A DNA stretch of 64,000 bases from Chromatocurvus sp046260765 (GTDB taxonomy: Bacteria > Pseudomonadota > Gammaproteobacteria > Pseudomonadales > Halieaceae). Under the pieces are notes generated by a model that was not told the DNA's origin, ran no database searches, and saw nothing but the letters and a program-made list of their open reading frames with translations. The stretch spans positions 1-64,000 of the forward strand of contig JBHEOO010000013.1 of NCBI GenBank assembly GCA_046260765.1, written 5' to 3'. The translations under genes and the position numbers were made by a program. This document shows positions 41,555-50,439 of this stretch, piece by piece (position 1 is the first letter of the stretch; the number at the start of each line of letters is the position of its first letter).

Positions 41555-43530
41555 TACCAGAACTCGGTCATATGGCACTCATACTTGCAATGTGCCTGGC
41601 GGTGATGCTCGGCACAATTCCCCTGTGGGGCGCCCAACGGGGGCATACCCCGTCCATGGCGCTGGCCCCGTCTCTGGCGATGGGCGTGCTGGTGTTCAGC
41701 GCCATCAGCTTTGCCTGCCTCGCCACCGCTTTCCTGCAGGACGATTTTTCGGTGAAGGTGGTTGCCGCCAACAGCAATAGCCTGTTGCCGCCGATCTACA
41801 AGTTTTCCGCGGTATGGGGTAATCACGAGGGATCGCTGCTGTTATGGGTGCTGATTCTCAGTGGCTGGATGGCTGCTGTAGCGGTGTTCAGCGCCCAGCT
41901 GCCAACTGTCGTCCTGGCAAGGGTTCTCTCAGTGATGGGGCTTATCGCTGTCGGCTTCCTGTCGTTTTCCCTGTTTACGTCGAACCCGTTCGAGCGCCTG
42001 TTGCCGGGAATTCCGGCGGATGGCAATGACCTCAATCCACTGCTGCAGGACCCGGGTCTCATCATCCATCCGCCGCTGCTTTATATGGGCTATGTGGGCT
42101 TCAGCGTTGCCTTTGCGTTTGCCATTGCGGCGCTGCTCGGCGGGCGTCTGGATGCGGCCTGGGCGCGCTGGTCCAGGCCCTGGACCAATGTCGCCTGGGC
42201 CTTCCTGTCCCTGGGCATCATGCTCGGGAGCTGGTGGGCCTACTATGAACTCGGCTGGGGTGGCTGGTGGTTCTGGGATCCCGTCGAAAATGCCTCGTTT
42301 CTGCCCTGGCTGGCTGGCACGGCATTGATCCACTCGTTAGCAGTCACGGAAAAGCGCGGTCTGTTCAAGAGCTGGACCGTCTTGCTGGCTATCTTTGCAT
42401 TTTCGCTGAGTCTGCTGGGGACCTTCCTCGTGCGGTCTGGCGTCCTTACTTCGGTGCATGCCTTTGCGACAGACCCGGCTCGTGGTCTGTTTATTCTGAT
42501 CTTTCTCGGGCTTGTTGTCGGCGGCTCGCTGACGCTTTACGCTTTTCGAGCACCGTCGGTGGGCAGTCGTATCAGCTTTGCCTGGCTGTCGCGGGAGACC
42601 CTGCTGCTGGTGAACAACGTGGTATTTGTGGTCTCTACGGTGTCCGTACTGTTCGGGACGCTGTTCCCCCTTATCATGGACGCTCTGGGCCAGGGCAAGT
42701 ACTCCGTCGGTCCGCCGTACTTCAACGCTATTTTCGTGCCATTGATGGCCGTGCTGATTCCCTTCATGGGCATTGGCCCGCTGTCGCGCTGGAAAAAGGA
42801 TAGCGCGGCGCGCTGGCGGGCAGAGCTGCTCGTTCCGGCGGTTGCCGCTATCGCATTGGGCATTGTGTTGCCACTTTTCGCCGGCGGCGACTACAACGTA
42901 TGGGTGTCGCTGGCGATCGTGCTGGCTGCCTGGATTGTGCTGGGGATGCTGCGAGATCTGTATAACCGCGTGCGTACGGCTGCCAGCGTTGGTCGCGGCC
43001 TGCGACGCCTCACGCCGAGCTACTGGGGTATGTTCCTCGCCCATCTCGGCTTTGCGATGATGGTTGTCGGTGTCGTGGCGACCACGCAGTACACTGAAGA
43101 GCGCGATATCAAGATGCAGCCTGGCGATGTGCAGGTGCTCGCGGGCTACACCTTCCGCTTTGAGGATCTGGCACAGGTGCGTGGCGCCAATTTTGTGGCT
43201 GATGAGGCGCGTTTTACTGTTCTGGAAGACGGCGGGCTGATCGCCAGCCTGGCACCCCAGAAACGTCGTTACCTGGCCAGCGGGTCTGTTATGACGGAAG
43301 CCGCGATTGATGCGGGCCTGTTCCGCGATCTGTTTATCGCTATGGGCGAGCCCGTGGGTGATGGTGGCGGCTGGGCTATCCGCCTTCACTACAAGCCTAT
43401 GATCCGCTGGATCTGGCTCGGCGCCATCTTTATAGCGCTGGGAGGATTTACAACGGTGGCAGACCGGCGCTATCGCCGTCAGCGCGTCACTGCGTCCAGC
43501 GACGTGCCAGGAGCAGGATATGCCGCGTAG
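41551..43530 (+). CDS. ccmF: Haem lyase subunit CcmF
   Basis: A 659-residue membrane protein of the cytochrome c haem lyase (CcmFHI). The WWD motif is GGWWFWDPVENASFLPWLAGTALIHSL. P-His loops include WGNHEGSLLLW. About 15 hydrophobic segments are visible. Starts at GTG overlapping the ccmE stop. It receives haem from CcmE and attaches it to the CxxCH motif of apocytochromes. The client within this window is the DUF3365 protein at 17015-17602. Confidence 0.96.
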   Translation: MIPELGHMALILAMCLAVMLGTIPLWGAQRGHTPSMALAPSLAMGVLVFSAISFACLATAFLQDDFSVKVVAANSNSLLPPIYKFSAVWGNHEGSLLLWVLILSGWMAAVAVFSAQLPTVVLARVLSVMGLIAVGFLSFSLFTSNPFERLLPGIPADGNDLNPLLQDPGLIIHPPLLYMGYVGFSVAFAFAIAALLGGRLDAAWARWSRPWTNVAWAFLSLGIMLGSWWAYYELGWGGWWFWDPVENASFLPWLAGTALIHSLAVTEKRGLFKSWTVLLAIFAFSLSLLGTFLVRSGVLTSVHAFATDPARGLFILIFLGLVVGGSLTLYAFRAPSVGSRISFAWLSRETLLLVNNVVFVVSTVSVLFGTLFPLIMDALGQGKYSVGPPYFNAIFVPLMAVLIPFMGIGPLSRWKKDSAARWRAELLVPAVAAIALGIVLPLFAGGDYNVWVSLAIVLAAWIVLGMLRDLYNRVRTAASVGRGLRRLTPSYWGMFLAHLGFAMMVVGVVATTQYTEERDIKMQPGDVQVLAGYTFRFEDLAQVRGANFVADEARFTVLEDGGLIASLAPQKRRYLASGSVMTEAAIDAGLFRDLFIAMGEPVGDGGGWAIRLHYKPMIRWIWLGAIFIALGGFTTVADRRYRRQRVTASSDVPGAGYAA

Positions 43531-44059
43531 GCTGAAGCTGTTCATCCCCCTGGGGCTGTTTGTTGTTCTCTCACTGTTTCTGATGCGTGGCCTGTCTCTC
43601 GACCCCCAGGAGCTACCGTCCGCATTGATCAACCGGCCGCTGCCGACGTTTTCCCTGCCCTCGCTGGGTGAGGACCGTACACTGCGAGAGTCAGACGTGA
43701 CCGGTGAGCCAGCGCTTTTCAATGTATGGGCGACCTGGTGTGTTGCCTGTCGGGTAGAGCATCCTTATCTACAGCAGCTGGCGCAGGAGGGCGTGGCAAT
43801 CTACGGCATCAATTATAAGGACGACTCCGCCGCGGCACAGAAGTGGTTGCGCGATCTGGGCGATCCCTACCTCGCCAACATCGTCGATCGGGAAGGCACC
43901 CTCGGGCTTGATCTTGGCGTGTATGGCGCGCCAGAGACCTATTTTGTCGATGCCGAGGGCTTTGTCCGATATCGGCATGTGGGCGTTATTGATGAGCGTT
44001 TGTGGAAGGGGCGTCTGGAGCCCATCTATCGGGAAATGCGCGGGGAGACAAGCCCATGA
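43520..44059 (+). CDS. ccmG: Periplasmic thiol:disulfide oxidoreductase CcmG/DsbE
   Basis: A 179-residue membrane-tethered thioredoxin-fold protein with one N-terminal helix (LFIPLGLFVVLSLFLM). Active site CxxC is in NVWATWCVACRVEHP; the GYGINYKD-like part is IYGINYKDDSAAA and the cis-proline region is YGAPETYFVDAEG. It reduces the apocytochrome cysteines. The start lies 11 bp inside ccmF. Confidence 0.94.
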   Translation: MPRRLKLFIPLGLFVVLSLFLMRGLSLDPQELPSALINRPLPTFSLPSLGEDRTLRESDVTGEPALFNVWATWCVACRVEHPYLQQLAQEGVAIYGINYKDDSAAAQKWLRDLGDPYLANIVDREGTLGLDLGVYGAPETYFVDAEGFVRYRHVGVIDERLWKGRLEPIYREMRGETSP

Positions 44060-44529
44060 TTTTGCGCCGTCGTTATCTGGGTGTCCTGTTGCTGCTTCTG
44101 GTGTGGCCGGCTTTCGCCGTTATCGAGACCTATGAGTTCAGTGATCCTCAACTGGAGGAGCGCTACCACGACCTCAGTCAGGAACTGCGCTGTCCAAAAT
44201 GTCAGAACCAGAACATTGCAGATTCCAACGCGCCGATTTCCGAGGACCTCCGCAAGCTGCTGTACCGACAGCTGGAGGCGGGCGCCAGCGACAGGGAAAT
44301 CCTGCAGGATATGGTGAACCGTTACGGTGAATTTGTGCGCTATCGGCCGGGGTTTGATGCCAAGACTGCAGTCCTTTGGCTTGGGCCTCTCGCTTTCCTG
44401 GTCATCGGTGGCCTGTTTGCCTTCCTTGCACTACGCGGTCGCTCCCGGGAACGAGATGATCAGCTGACAGAAGGCGAGCGTGCGCGCCTCGACAAATTGC
44501 TGGCGGCGCGGGCGGAACAGCGGCGATGA
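44056..44529 (+). CDS. ccmH: Cytochrome c maturation protein CcmH
   Basis: A 157-residue protein with a signal peptide (YLGVLLLLLVWPAFA), a periplasmic domain holding the redox motif RCPKCQNQNIADSNAPI and a C-terminal transmembrane helix. E. coli CcmH is a fusion with CcmI; here the two are separate genes. The ATG overlaps the ccmG stop (ATGA) with GGGGAG upstream. Confidence 0.94.
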   Translation: MILRRRYLGVLLLLLVWPAFAVIETYEFSDPQLEERYHDLSQELRCPKCQNQNIADSNAPISEDLRKLLYRQLEAGASDREILQDMVNRYGEFVRYRPGFDAKTAVLWLGPLAFLVIGGLFAFLALRGRSRERDDQLTEGERARLDKLLAARAEQRR

Positions 44530-45767
44530 CCCTTTTTGTTACCGGCTGCGTCATTCTGCTGGCGCTGGCAGCCCTGTTTGTTCTTCGACCTGGCCGGCGC
44601 GGTCGTGTGCGCGAGGTATCCGAAGCGAATATGGACTGGTACGCACTGCGCCTTCAAGAGCTCGAAAGGGACGGTGACGACACGCTGGTCGAGGATGCGC
44701 GGCTGCGCATGCTTGAGGACATGCCGGCAGAGGATCAGGAGAGCTCGACGCGGAATCACCTGGGCGTAACTGGCGCCGCCCGACGTCTCCCCCCCCTTCT
44801 GCTCTGGATTCCCGTCGTCATCACCGCGGCAGTGCTTTATTGGCAACTGGGCTCTGCCGGCGATGTTGCTATCAGTCAACGCCTCACTGCGCTTGACGAG
44901 AATACAGCTGATGTCGACATCGACGCACTGATGAAAACCATCGAATCCCGTCTTGATGCGCGGCCGGACAATCAGGGTTACCTCGCGCTGCTCGGGCGTT
45001 ATTACATGTCCCGTGAAAACTACCCGGAGGCGGAACAGGCGTATCGCACGCTGGCTGAAAAGGCACCCACGGACTCGCGCGCCGCGGCCATGGCTGCCCA
45101 GGCCAGCTACCTGACGGCGGGTCGCAGGCTCACCCCGGATGCACAGCTTCTGGCCGAGCGTGCATTGTCCATTGATCCAATGCAGCGCACGGCGCTCGGT
45201 CTGTTGGGTATGGCGGCATTTGAGCAGTCGCAGTTCCGCGCTGCTATCAATTACTGGCAGCGGCTGCGGGAGATTGAAGATCCAGGCTCGCCCGGTGCAG
45301 AAATGCTGGATGATGTCATCGCCACGGCGCGCAGTCGTCTCGGTGGGGATGAGGTGGCGCCAGTCGCGCCGACCGGGAGGGCGGATGACACCGCCGGTGC
45401 AAGCGAGACTCCTGGCGATGGTGGCGTGGCGTTACTTGTGCGGATCGAGCGGCCAGTCGGTGGGAACATTGCAGATGCCGATACCGTGTTTGTCCTTGCG
45501 CGGGGGGCCGAATCCCAGTCGCGCATGCCGATAGCCGTACAGCGGCTGCGTGGCGCCGATCTGCCCGCCACGGTGCGCCTCGACGACAGCAACTCCATGG
45601 CCGGACAGACACTGGCGGGCGCCGGCAGCCTGCGCGTATTCGTGCAGGTATCCCCTGATGGTGCGCCGGGCGCGGAAAATGCCAGCTTCACCGGGGTGTC
45701 CGAGCCGCTTACCGCGACCGGCGATGGGGCCCCCATCGCTGTTGAGCTGTCACCGACCGGGCGCTGA
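44526..45767 (+). CDS. ccmI: Cytochrome c maturation protein CcmI (TPR)
   Basis: A 413-residue protein with two N-terminal transmembrane segments (about 2-18 and 94-112) separated by a cytosolic loop (LERDGDDTLVEDARLRMLEDMP). The periplasmic part begins with TPR repeats (about 140-270: LALLGRYYMSRENYPEAEQAYRTLAEKAP) and ends in a beta-rich domain. It binds the C-terminal helix of apocytochrome c and presents it to CcmFH. Last gene of the operon, followed by a terminator. Confidence 0.93.
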   Translation: MTLFVTGCVILLALAALFVLRPGRRGRVREVSEANMDWYALRLQELERDGDDTLVEDARLRMLEDMPAEDQESSTRNHLGVTGAARRLPPLLLWIPVVITAAVLYWQLGSAGDVAISQRLTALDENTADVDIDALMKTIESRLDARPDNQGYLALLGRYYMSRENYPEAEQAYRTLAEKAPTDSRAAAMAAQASYLTAGRRLTPDAQLLAERALSIDPMQRTALGLLGMAAFEQSQFRAAINYWQRLREIEDPGSPGAEMLDDVIATARSRLGGDEVAPVAPTGRADDTAGASETPGDGGVALLVRIERPVGGNIADADTVFVLARGAESQSRMPIAVQRLRGADLPATVRLDDSNSMAGQTLAGAGSLRVFVQVSPDGAPGAENASFTGVSEPLTATGDGAPIAVELSPTGR

Positions 45768-45779
45768 TCAACGGGTCGT

Positions 45780-45806
45780 CCCGGGGTTGTCGGCCCCGGG
45801 TTTATT
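45780..45806 (+). terminator. Rho-independent terminator after ccmI
   Basis: CCCGGGG (45780-45786) and CCCCGGG (45794-45800) form a perfect 7-bp stem with a 7-base loop, followed by TTTATT. It starts 13 bp after the ccmI stop and closes the ttcA-ccm transcript ahead of smc. Confidence 0.85.
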
Positions 45807-45927
45807 CCTCGCTGGCGTAGTCCTTCCCGTGGAAACGGGATACACTACAAAGTCTCAGCGTCACCTCTCGCATACGACGCATAAGTCCTTTAAAAAACAA
45901 TCAGTTGGGAAGTATAGCTAACGTCCT

Positions 45928-48900
45928 ATGCGATTGAAGTCCATCAAGCTTGCCGGCTTTAAATCCTTTGTCGATCCGACGACCGTCAGTCTGCCCAGCA
46001 ATATGTGTGCGGTCGTCGGCCCCAACGGCTGCGGCAAGTCCAATGTTATCGACGCTGTGCGCTGGGTGATGGGGGAGAGTTCCGCCAAGAACCTTCGCGG
46101 CGAATCCATGACAGATGTCATATTCAACGGTTCGGTAAACCGTCAGCCTGTGGGGCAGGCATCCATCGAGCTGGTATTTGACAACAGCGATGGTGGCATC
46201 AGGGGCGAGTACGCCAGCTACGCCGAGATTTCCACGCGGCGACTGGTCAGTCGCGAGGGACAATCAGAATACTTTCTCAATGGCACGCGCTGCCGTCGCC
46301 GTGATATCACTGATATTTTTCTTGGCACGGGTCTGGGCCCGCGCAGCTACGCCATCATCGAGCAGGGCATGATTTCGCGCCTGATCGAGTCCAGGCCCGA
46401 AGAACTGCGGATCTTCATCGAGGAGGCGGCGGGCATTTCCAAATACAAGGAGCGTCGCCGCGAAACCGAATCGCGCATGCGGCGAACCCTCGAAAATCTT
46501 GAGCGTCTGACCGATCTGCGTGATGAACTCGAGCGCCAGCTGCAGCATCTGCAGCGTCAGGCGCAGGCGGCGGAAAAATACCGGGAGTACCGGGAGGAAG
46601 AGCGGCGCCTCAAGGCAGAGCTTCAGGCACTGGAGTGGCGCAAGCTGACAGAACAGCTGCAGGGCAGTGCACACCGCGTGGGTGAACTCGAAGTCCAGCT
46701 GGAGGCGGTTCTTGCGGAGCATCAGCAGCTGGCAACCGCCATCGAGAAGCAGCGGCAGACCCAGGTTGAACGCAGCGATATCCTGAATGAAGTTCAGGGA
46801 CGCTACTACGCGCTGGGCGCAGAGGTTTCCCGGATCGAGCAGAGCATACAGCACCAGCAGGAGCGCAGCCGACAGCTGCGCGAGGATCGTAATCAGACGG
46901 CGACCAACCTTGAGCAGGCGCTGTCGCATCTCGGCGAGGATCGCACCCGTCTGGAGGCCTGGCAGGAAGAGCTGGCGTCGCTGGAGCCGGAATCGGAATT
47001 GCTGGTGGCAAAAGATGAAGAATCAGCCGAGCTTCTCGCGCGCGCGGAAGAGGGCATGCAGAACTGGCAGCAGCGCTGGGACGAGTTCAACCAACGCGCC
47101 GCCGAGCCCCGCCAGCGCGCGGAAGTCCAGCAGTCGCGCATTCAGCATCTTGAGCACGCGCTGAAGCGCCTGCAGACGCGGGTGGAGCAGCTCGCCGGGG
47201 AACAGCAGAATCTTGCGCCGCAAGAGGGTGAGGACGACCCCTCACTGATGCGTGAAGAACTGACAGAGGCGGAGCTGGTGATCGGCGAGTACGAGCAGCA
47301 GGCCGACTCCCTCGCCGATAGCGTTTCCAGGACACGCGAGGAGAGTACCGCCCAGGCGGCGCAGCTCGATGAAGCTCGCTCGGAGCTGCAGCAATTGCGT
47401 GGCCGTCGTGCGTCGCTGGAGGCTCTGCAGCAGGCGGCAAGTGAGGACAGCAGCGAGGGGTTTGCCGACTGGCTGTCCCGCAACGGACTCCAGGATGCCC
47501 CACGCTTACTGTCACGCATGACGGTAGAAGACGAGTGGCAGCGGGCTGTGGAAACCGTGCTTGGCAGTTATCTGCAGGCCGTTTGCGTCGACAGCATCGA
47601 GTCACTTGCGGGTGCGGCCGCGGGCTTCGAACAGGGTGCTCTGGCGCTGGTGGAGAGCGGGGATGAGGGTGCCGGTCCTGCCGGCAGTCTGGCATCCCGG
47701 GTCAGCAGCGATGGCTGGCTCGGGAGCCTGTTGCTGCACGTCCGCACGGCGGCGCATGCCGACGATGCGCATGCGATGCGCGGGTCGCTTGCGGCGCATG
47801 AATCTGTGATCACGCCGGATGGCCTGTGGATGGGTGCCAACTGGTTGTCTCTCTCCGGAGGCGATGACCCGGCGGGTGGCGTTCTGCGACGCAAGCAGGA
47901 GCTCGATGCGCTGGCCGAGTCAATTGACGGGCTGGAATTGCGGACCCGGTCGCTGAGCGAGGGCCTTGCATCGCGGGAAGATGCGCTGCGCTCGGTGGAG
48001 ACGCAACGTCAGGATGTACAGCGCGAGCTTCAGGCCGCAACGCGTCGCAGTGCGGATATCGCCGCGCGACTCAAGGCGCAGGAGGCGCGCCAGGAACAGA
48101 TTCAGGCGCGGCGCGATGGTATTGCTCGCGATATAGAAGATGCACGCGCGCAGTTTGCTGCAGAGCAGGCGTCGCTGGCCGAGGCGCGACAGATTCTCGC
48201 CGAGGCGATTGAGCAGCTTGAGGCCGACTCCGGGGAGCGCGAGACACTGCTGTCCGCGCGCGATGAAACCCGGACACAGCTCGACCAGGCACGCCAGCAG
48301 GCGCGTCATGACCGCGACGCCGCAAGTCAGGCTGCGATGCGCCGGCGTGGTCTGCAGACACAGATCGAAACCATCCGCAGCTCTATTGATCGCACCGAAG
48401 CGCAGGTGGCGCAGCTGACGGAAAGGCAGATGCAGCTTGATGCAGGTCTGGCCGATACGGAGTCACCGGTCGAGGCGCTGCGCGAGGAACTGGAGCGGCA
48501 GCTGGAGCTCCGGCTTGCCTCGGAGGCGGATCTTGGTTCTGCGCGGCAGCAGGTGGCGGACGTGGAGCAGCGGCTGCGCGAAGCCGAACAGCAGCGGGCC
48601 GCCATTGAGCAGCGATCCGCCAGCGCCCGTGCTGCCCTTGAACAGGAGCGACTGCAGCGGCAGACGCTTCAGGTACAGCAGCAGGTCGTAGAGCGCCAAC
48701 TCAGTGAGATGGAGCGCACGCCGCAGGACGTGCTGGAGAGCACGCCGGCAGATGCCGATAGCGAAAGCTGGCAACATCAGCTTGAGAAAGTGGCGGCTCG
48801 AATCGCTCGCCTGGGATCAATTAACCTTGCGGCTATCGATGAATACAGCCAGCAGTCGGAGCGCAAGCAGTATCTTGACGCGCAGAACGAGGACCTGGTC

Positions 48901-49425
48901 AGCGCGCTTGATACACTTGAGTCGGCAATTCGGAAGATTGATCGGGAAACCCGCAGCCGCTTTCAGGACACCTTCGAGAAAGTGAACGCCGGCTTGCAGG
49001 ACCTTTTCCCCCGGGTGTTCGGTGGTGGCAGCGCGTCGCTGGAAATGACCGGGGATGACCTCCTGGACACCGGTATATCCATCATGGCGAGGCCCCCGGG
49101 CAAGAAGAACAGTACGATCCACCTTCTCTCCGGTGGCGAGAAGGCACTGACCGCGATTGCGCTGGTCTTCTCGATATTCCAGCTCAACCCCGCGCCTTTC
49201 TGCATGCTCGACGAGGTTGATGCGCCACTGGATGATGCCAACACAGAACGTTATGCTCGGATGGTGAAACAGATGTCGGACAAGGTGCAGTTCATCTTCA
49301 TCACGCACAACAAGATCACCATGGAAATGGCGGACCAGTTACTGGGTGTCACCATGCACGAACCCGGTGTGTCGCGTCTGGTTTCTGTGGACGTTGAAGA
49401 AGCCGCTGAACTTGCGGCGAGTTGA
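45928..49425 (+). CDS. smc: Chromosome segregation ATPase SMC
   Basis: A 1165-residue SMC protein. N-terminal Walker A is GPNGCGKS (31-38), the signature LSGGEKALTAIAL sits near 1066 and Walker B is FCMLDEVDAPLDDAN near 1090. Long coiled coils (about 165-500 and 670-1000) flank a hinge at about 515-650. The family folds at the hinge and, with kleisin ScpA and ScpB, extrudes and compacts chromosomal DNA. The scp genes are not in this window. Having canonical SMC here and not MukB fits a non-enteric gammaproteobacterium. zipA follows 20 bp later. Confidence 0.96.
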   Translation: MRLKSIKLAGFKSFVDPTTVSLPSNMCAVVGPNGCGKSNVIDAVRWVMGESSAKNLRGESMTDVIFNGSVNRQPVGQASIELVFDNSDGGIRGEYASYAEISTRRLVSREGQSEYFLNGTRCRRRDITDIFLGTGLGPRSYAIIEQGMISRLIESRPEELRIFIEEAAGISKYKERRRETESRMRRTLENLERLTDLRDELERQLQHLQRQAQAAEKYREYREEERRLKAELQALEWRKLTEQLQGSAHRVGELEVQLEAVLAEHQQLATAIEKQRQTQVERSDILNEVQGRYYALGAEVSRIEQSIQHQQERSRQLREDRNQTATNLEQALSHLGEDRTRLEAWQEELASLEPESELLVAKDEESAELLARAEEGMQNWQQRWDEFNQRAAEPRQRAEVQQSRIQHLEHALKRLQTRVEQLAGEQQNLAPQEGEDDPSLMREELTEAELVIGEYEQQADSLADSVSRTREESTAQAAQLDEARSELQQLRGRRASLEALQQAASEDSSEGFADWLSRNGLQDAPRLLSRMTVEDEWQRAVETVLGSYLQAVCVDSIESLAGAAAGFEQGALALVESGDEGAGPAGSLASRVSSDGWLGSLLLHVRTAAHADDAHAMRGSLAAHESVITPDGLWMGANWLSLSGGDDPAGGVLRRKQELDALAESIDGLELRTRSLSEGLASREDALRSVETQRQDVQRELQAATRRSADIAARLKAQEARQEQIQARRDGIARDIEDARAQFAAEQASLAEARQILAEAIEQLEADSGERETLLSARDETRTQLDQARQQARHDRDAASQAAMRRRGLQTQIETIRSSIDRTEAQVAQLTERQMQLDAGLADTESPVEALREELERQLELRLASEADLGSARQQVADVEQRLREAEQQRAAIEQRSASARAALEQERLQRQTLQVQQQVVERQLSEMERTPQDVLESTPADADSESWQHQLEKVAARIARLGSINLAAIDEYSQQSERKQYLDAQNEDLVSALDTLESAIRKIDRETRSRFQDTFEKVNAGLQDLFPRVFGGGSASLEMTGDDLLDTGISIMARPPGKKNSTIHLLSGGEKALTAIALVFSIFQLNPAPFCMLDEVDAPLDDANTERYARMVKQMSDKVQFIFITHNKITMEMADQLLGVTMHEPGVSRLVSVDVEEAAELAAS

Positions 49426-49445
49426 CACAGGCCGGACGCGGAATC

Positions 49446-50432
49446 ATGGATCTAACAATTCGGGACTGGATGGTCATTATCGGCGTTCTGCTGATTGCGG
49501 CCGTGCTCGTGGATGCCTGGCGCCGCGTTCGCACTGAACGCCGCGAGCGTTTGCGCGTGAAAATTGCGCGCACAGATGATGCGCCCGACGGCGAGCCTCA
49601 TGAGCATCCGTCAGTGCAGCGTGAACTGCCCAACGGTGGTGCTCGCGTGCTTCGGCGTGAGGACCTCATGCGTGCTGCCCGTGAGCATTCCGAGGAAGTG
49701 GCGCGGGTGGAAATCAAGGACACACAAGGCAGTACTGCGCCGAGGCGGGCTGCGTCGGCCCCGTCCTCGCGGCAGCGGACGTCCGAAAGCGATGCCGCTG
49801 CCGTCACAGATCCGGTCATGGGCGCAGGGGACACAGGGTCCGCCAGGGAATCGTCTGGAAAACTGGCGCAGGACGATGGACTGGTCAGCGGCTTGCGTGG
49901 TGATCGGCAGGAGCCGGCGAACCTCGACTGGCTTGATGACCTGCCTCCCGAGTCGACGGAAGACGAGCCTGAGGAAGAAGGACGCCTGCCCAGGGACCCA
50001 GATCCCGAGGTGTTCATGCTGCATGTGGTAGCCAACGACCCTGCTGGCTTCAGGGGAGAAGATATCATGCACATTCTTCTCGCCTGCGATCTGCGCTTCG
50101 GCGATATGGATTTTTTCCACCGCCACGAGCAGGCGGCGGGGCGCGGGCCGATACAGTTCAGCGTCGCAAACATGATGCAGCCCGGCGTGTTCGATATTGA
50201 TCGGATGGCCGCGCTGAACACGCAGGGATTGCTGTTCTTTGTCACGCTGCCGGGACCGCAAGACATGATGAAGGCCTTTGACTATATGCTGGAGACTGCG
50301 CAGGCCGTGGCGCGCAATCTCGGCGGCAGCGTGCTGGATGAGAGTCGCAGTGTGGTAACGCCCCAGACACTGGAACACAGCCGTCAGCAGATCCGCGAAC
50401 TCGAAAGGCGGATGCTGGCGCGCGGTCGCTGA
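49446..50432 (+). CDS. zipA: Cell division protein ZipA
   Basis: A 328-residue inner-membrane FtsZ anchor. N-terminal helix LTIRDWMVIIGVLLIAAVLVDAWRRV is followed by an Arg-rich stretch, a long disordered Asp/Glu/Pro/Ser linker (about 40-185), and a C-terminal FtsZ-binding domain (about 190-328: VFMLHVVANDPAGFRGEDIMHILLACDLRFGDMDFFHRHE). The ATG at 49446 gives the standard MDLTIRDW start. It lies between smc and ligA, which is the usual order. Confidence 0.95.
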   Translation: MDLTIRDWMVIIGVLLIAAVLVDAWRRVRTERRERLRVKIARTDDAPDGEPHEHPSVQRELPNGGARVLRREDLMRAAREHSEEVARVEIKDTQGSTAPRRAASAPSSRQRTSESDAAAVTDPVMGAGDTGSARESSGKLAQDDGLVSGLRGDRQEPANLDWLDDLPPESTEDEPEEEGRLPRDPDPEVFMLHVVANDPAGFRGEDIMHILLACDLRFGDMDFFHRHEQAAGRGPIQFSVANMMQPGVFDIDRMAALNTQGLLFFVTLPGPQDMMKAFDYMLETAQAVARNLGGSVLDESRSVVTPQTLEHSRQQIRELERRMLARGR

Positions 50433-50439
50433 GCCCGCA

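Noticed and set aside
42337..43722. Open frame of 461 codons antisense to ccmF
   Set aside because: Composition (His, Gln, Arg rich) is that of a shadow frame; ccmF on the other strand is unmistakable.
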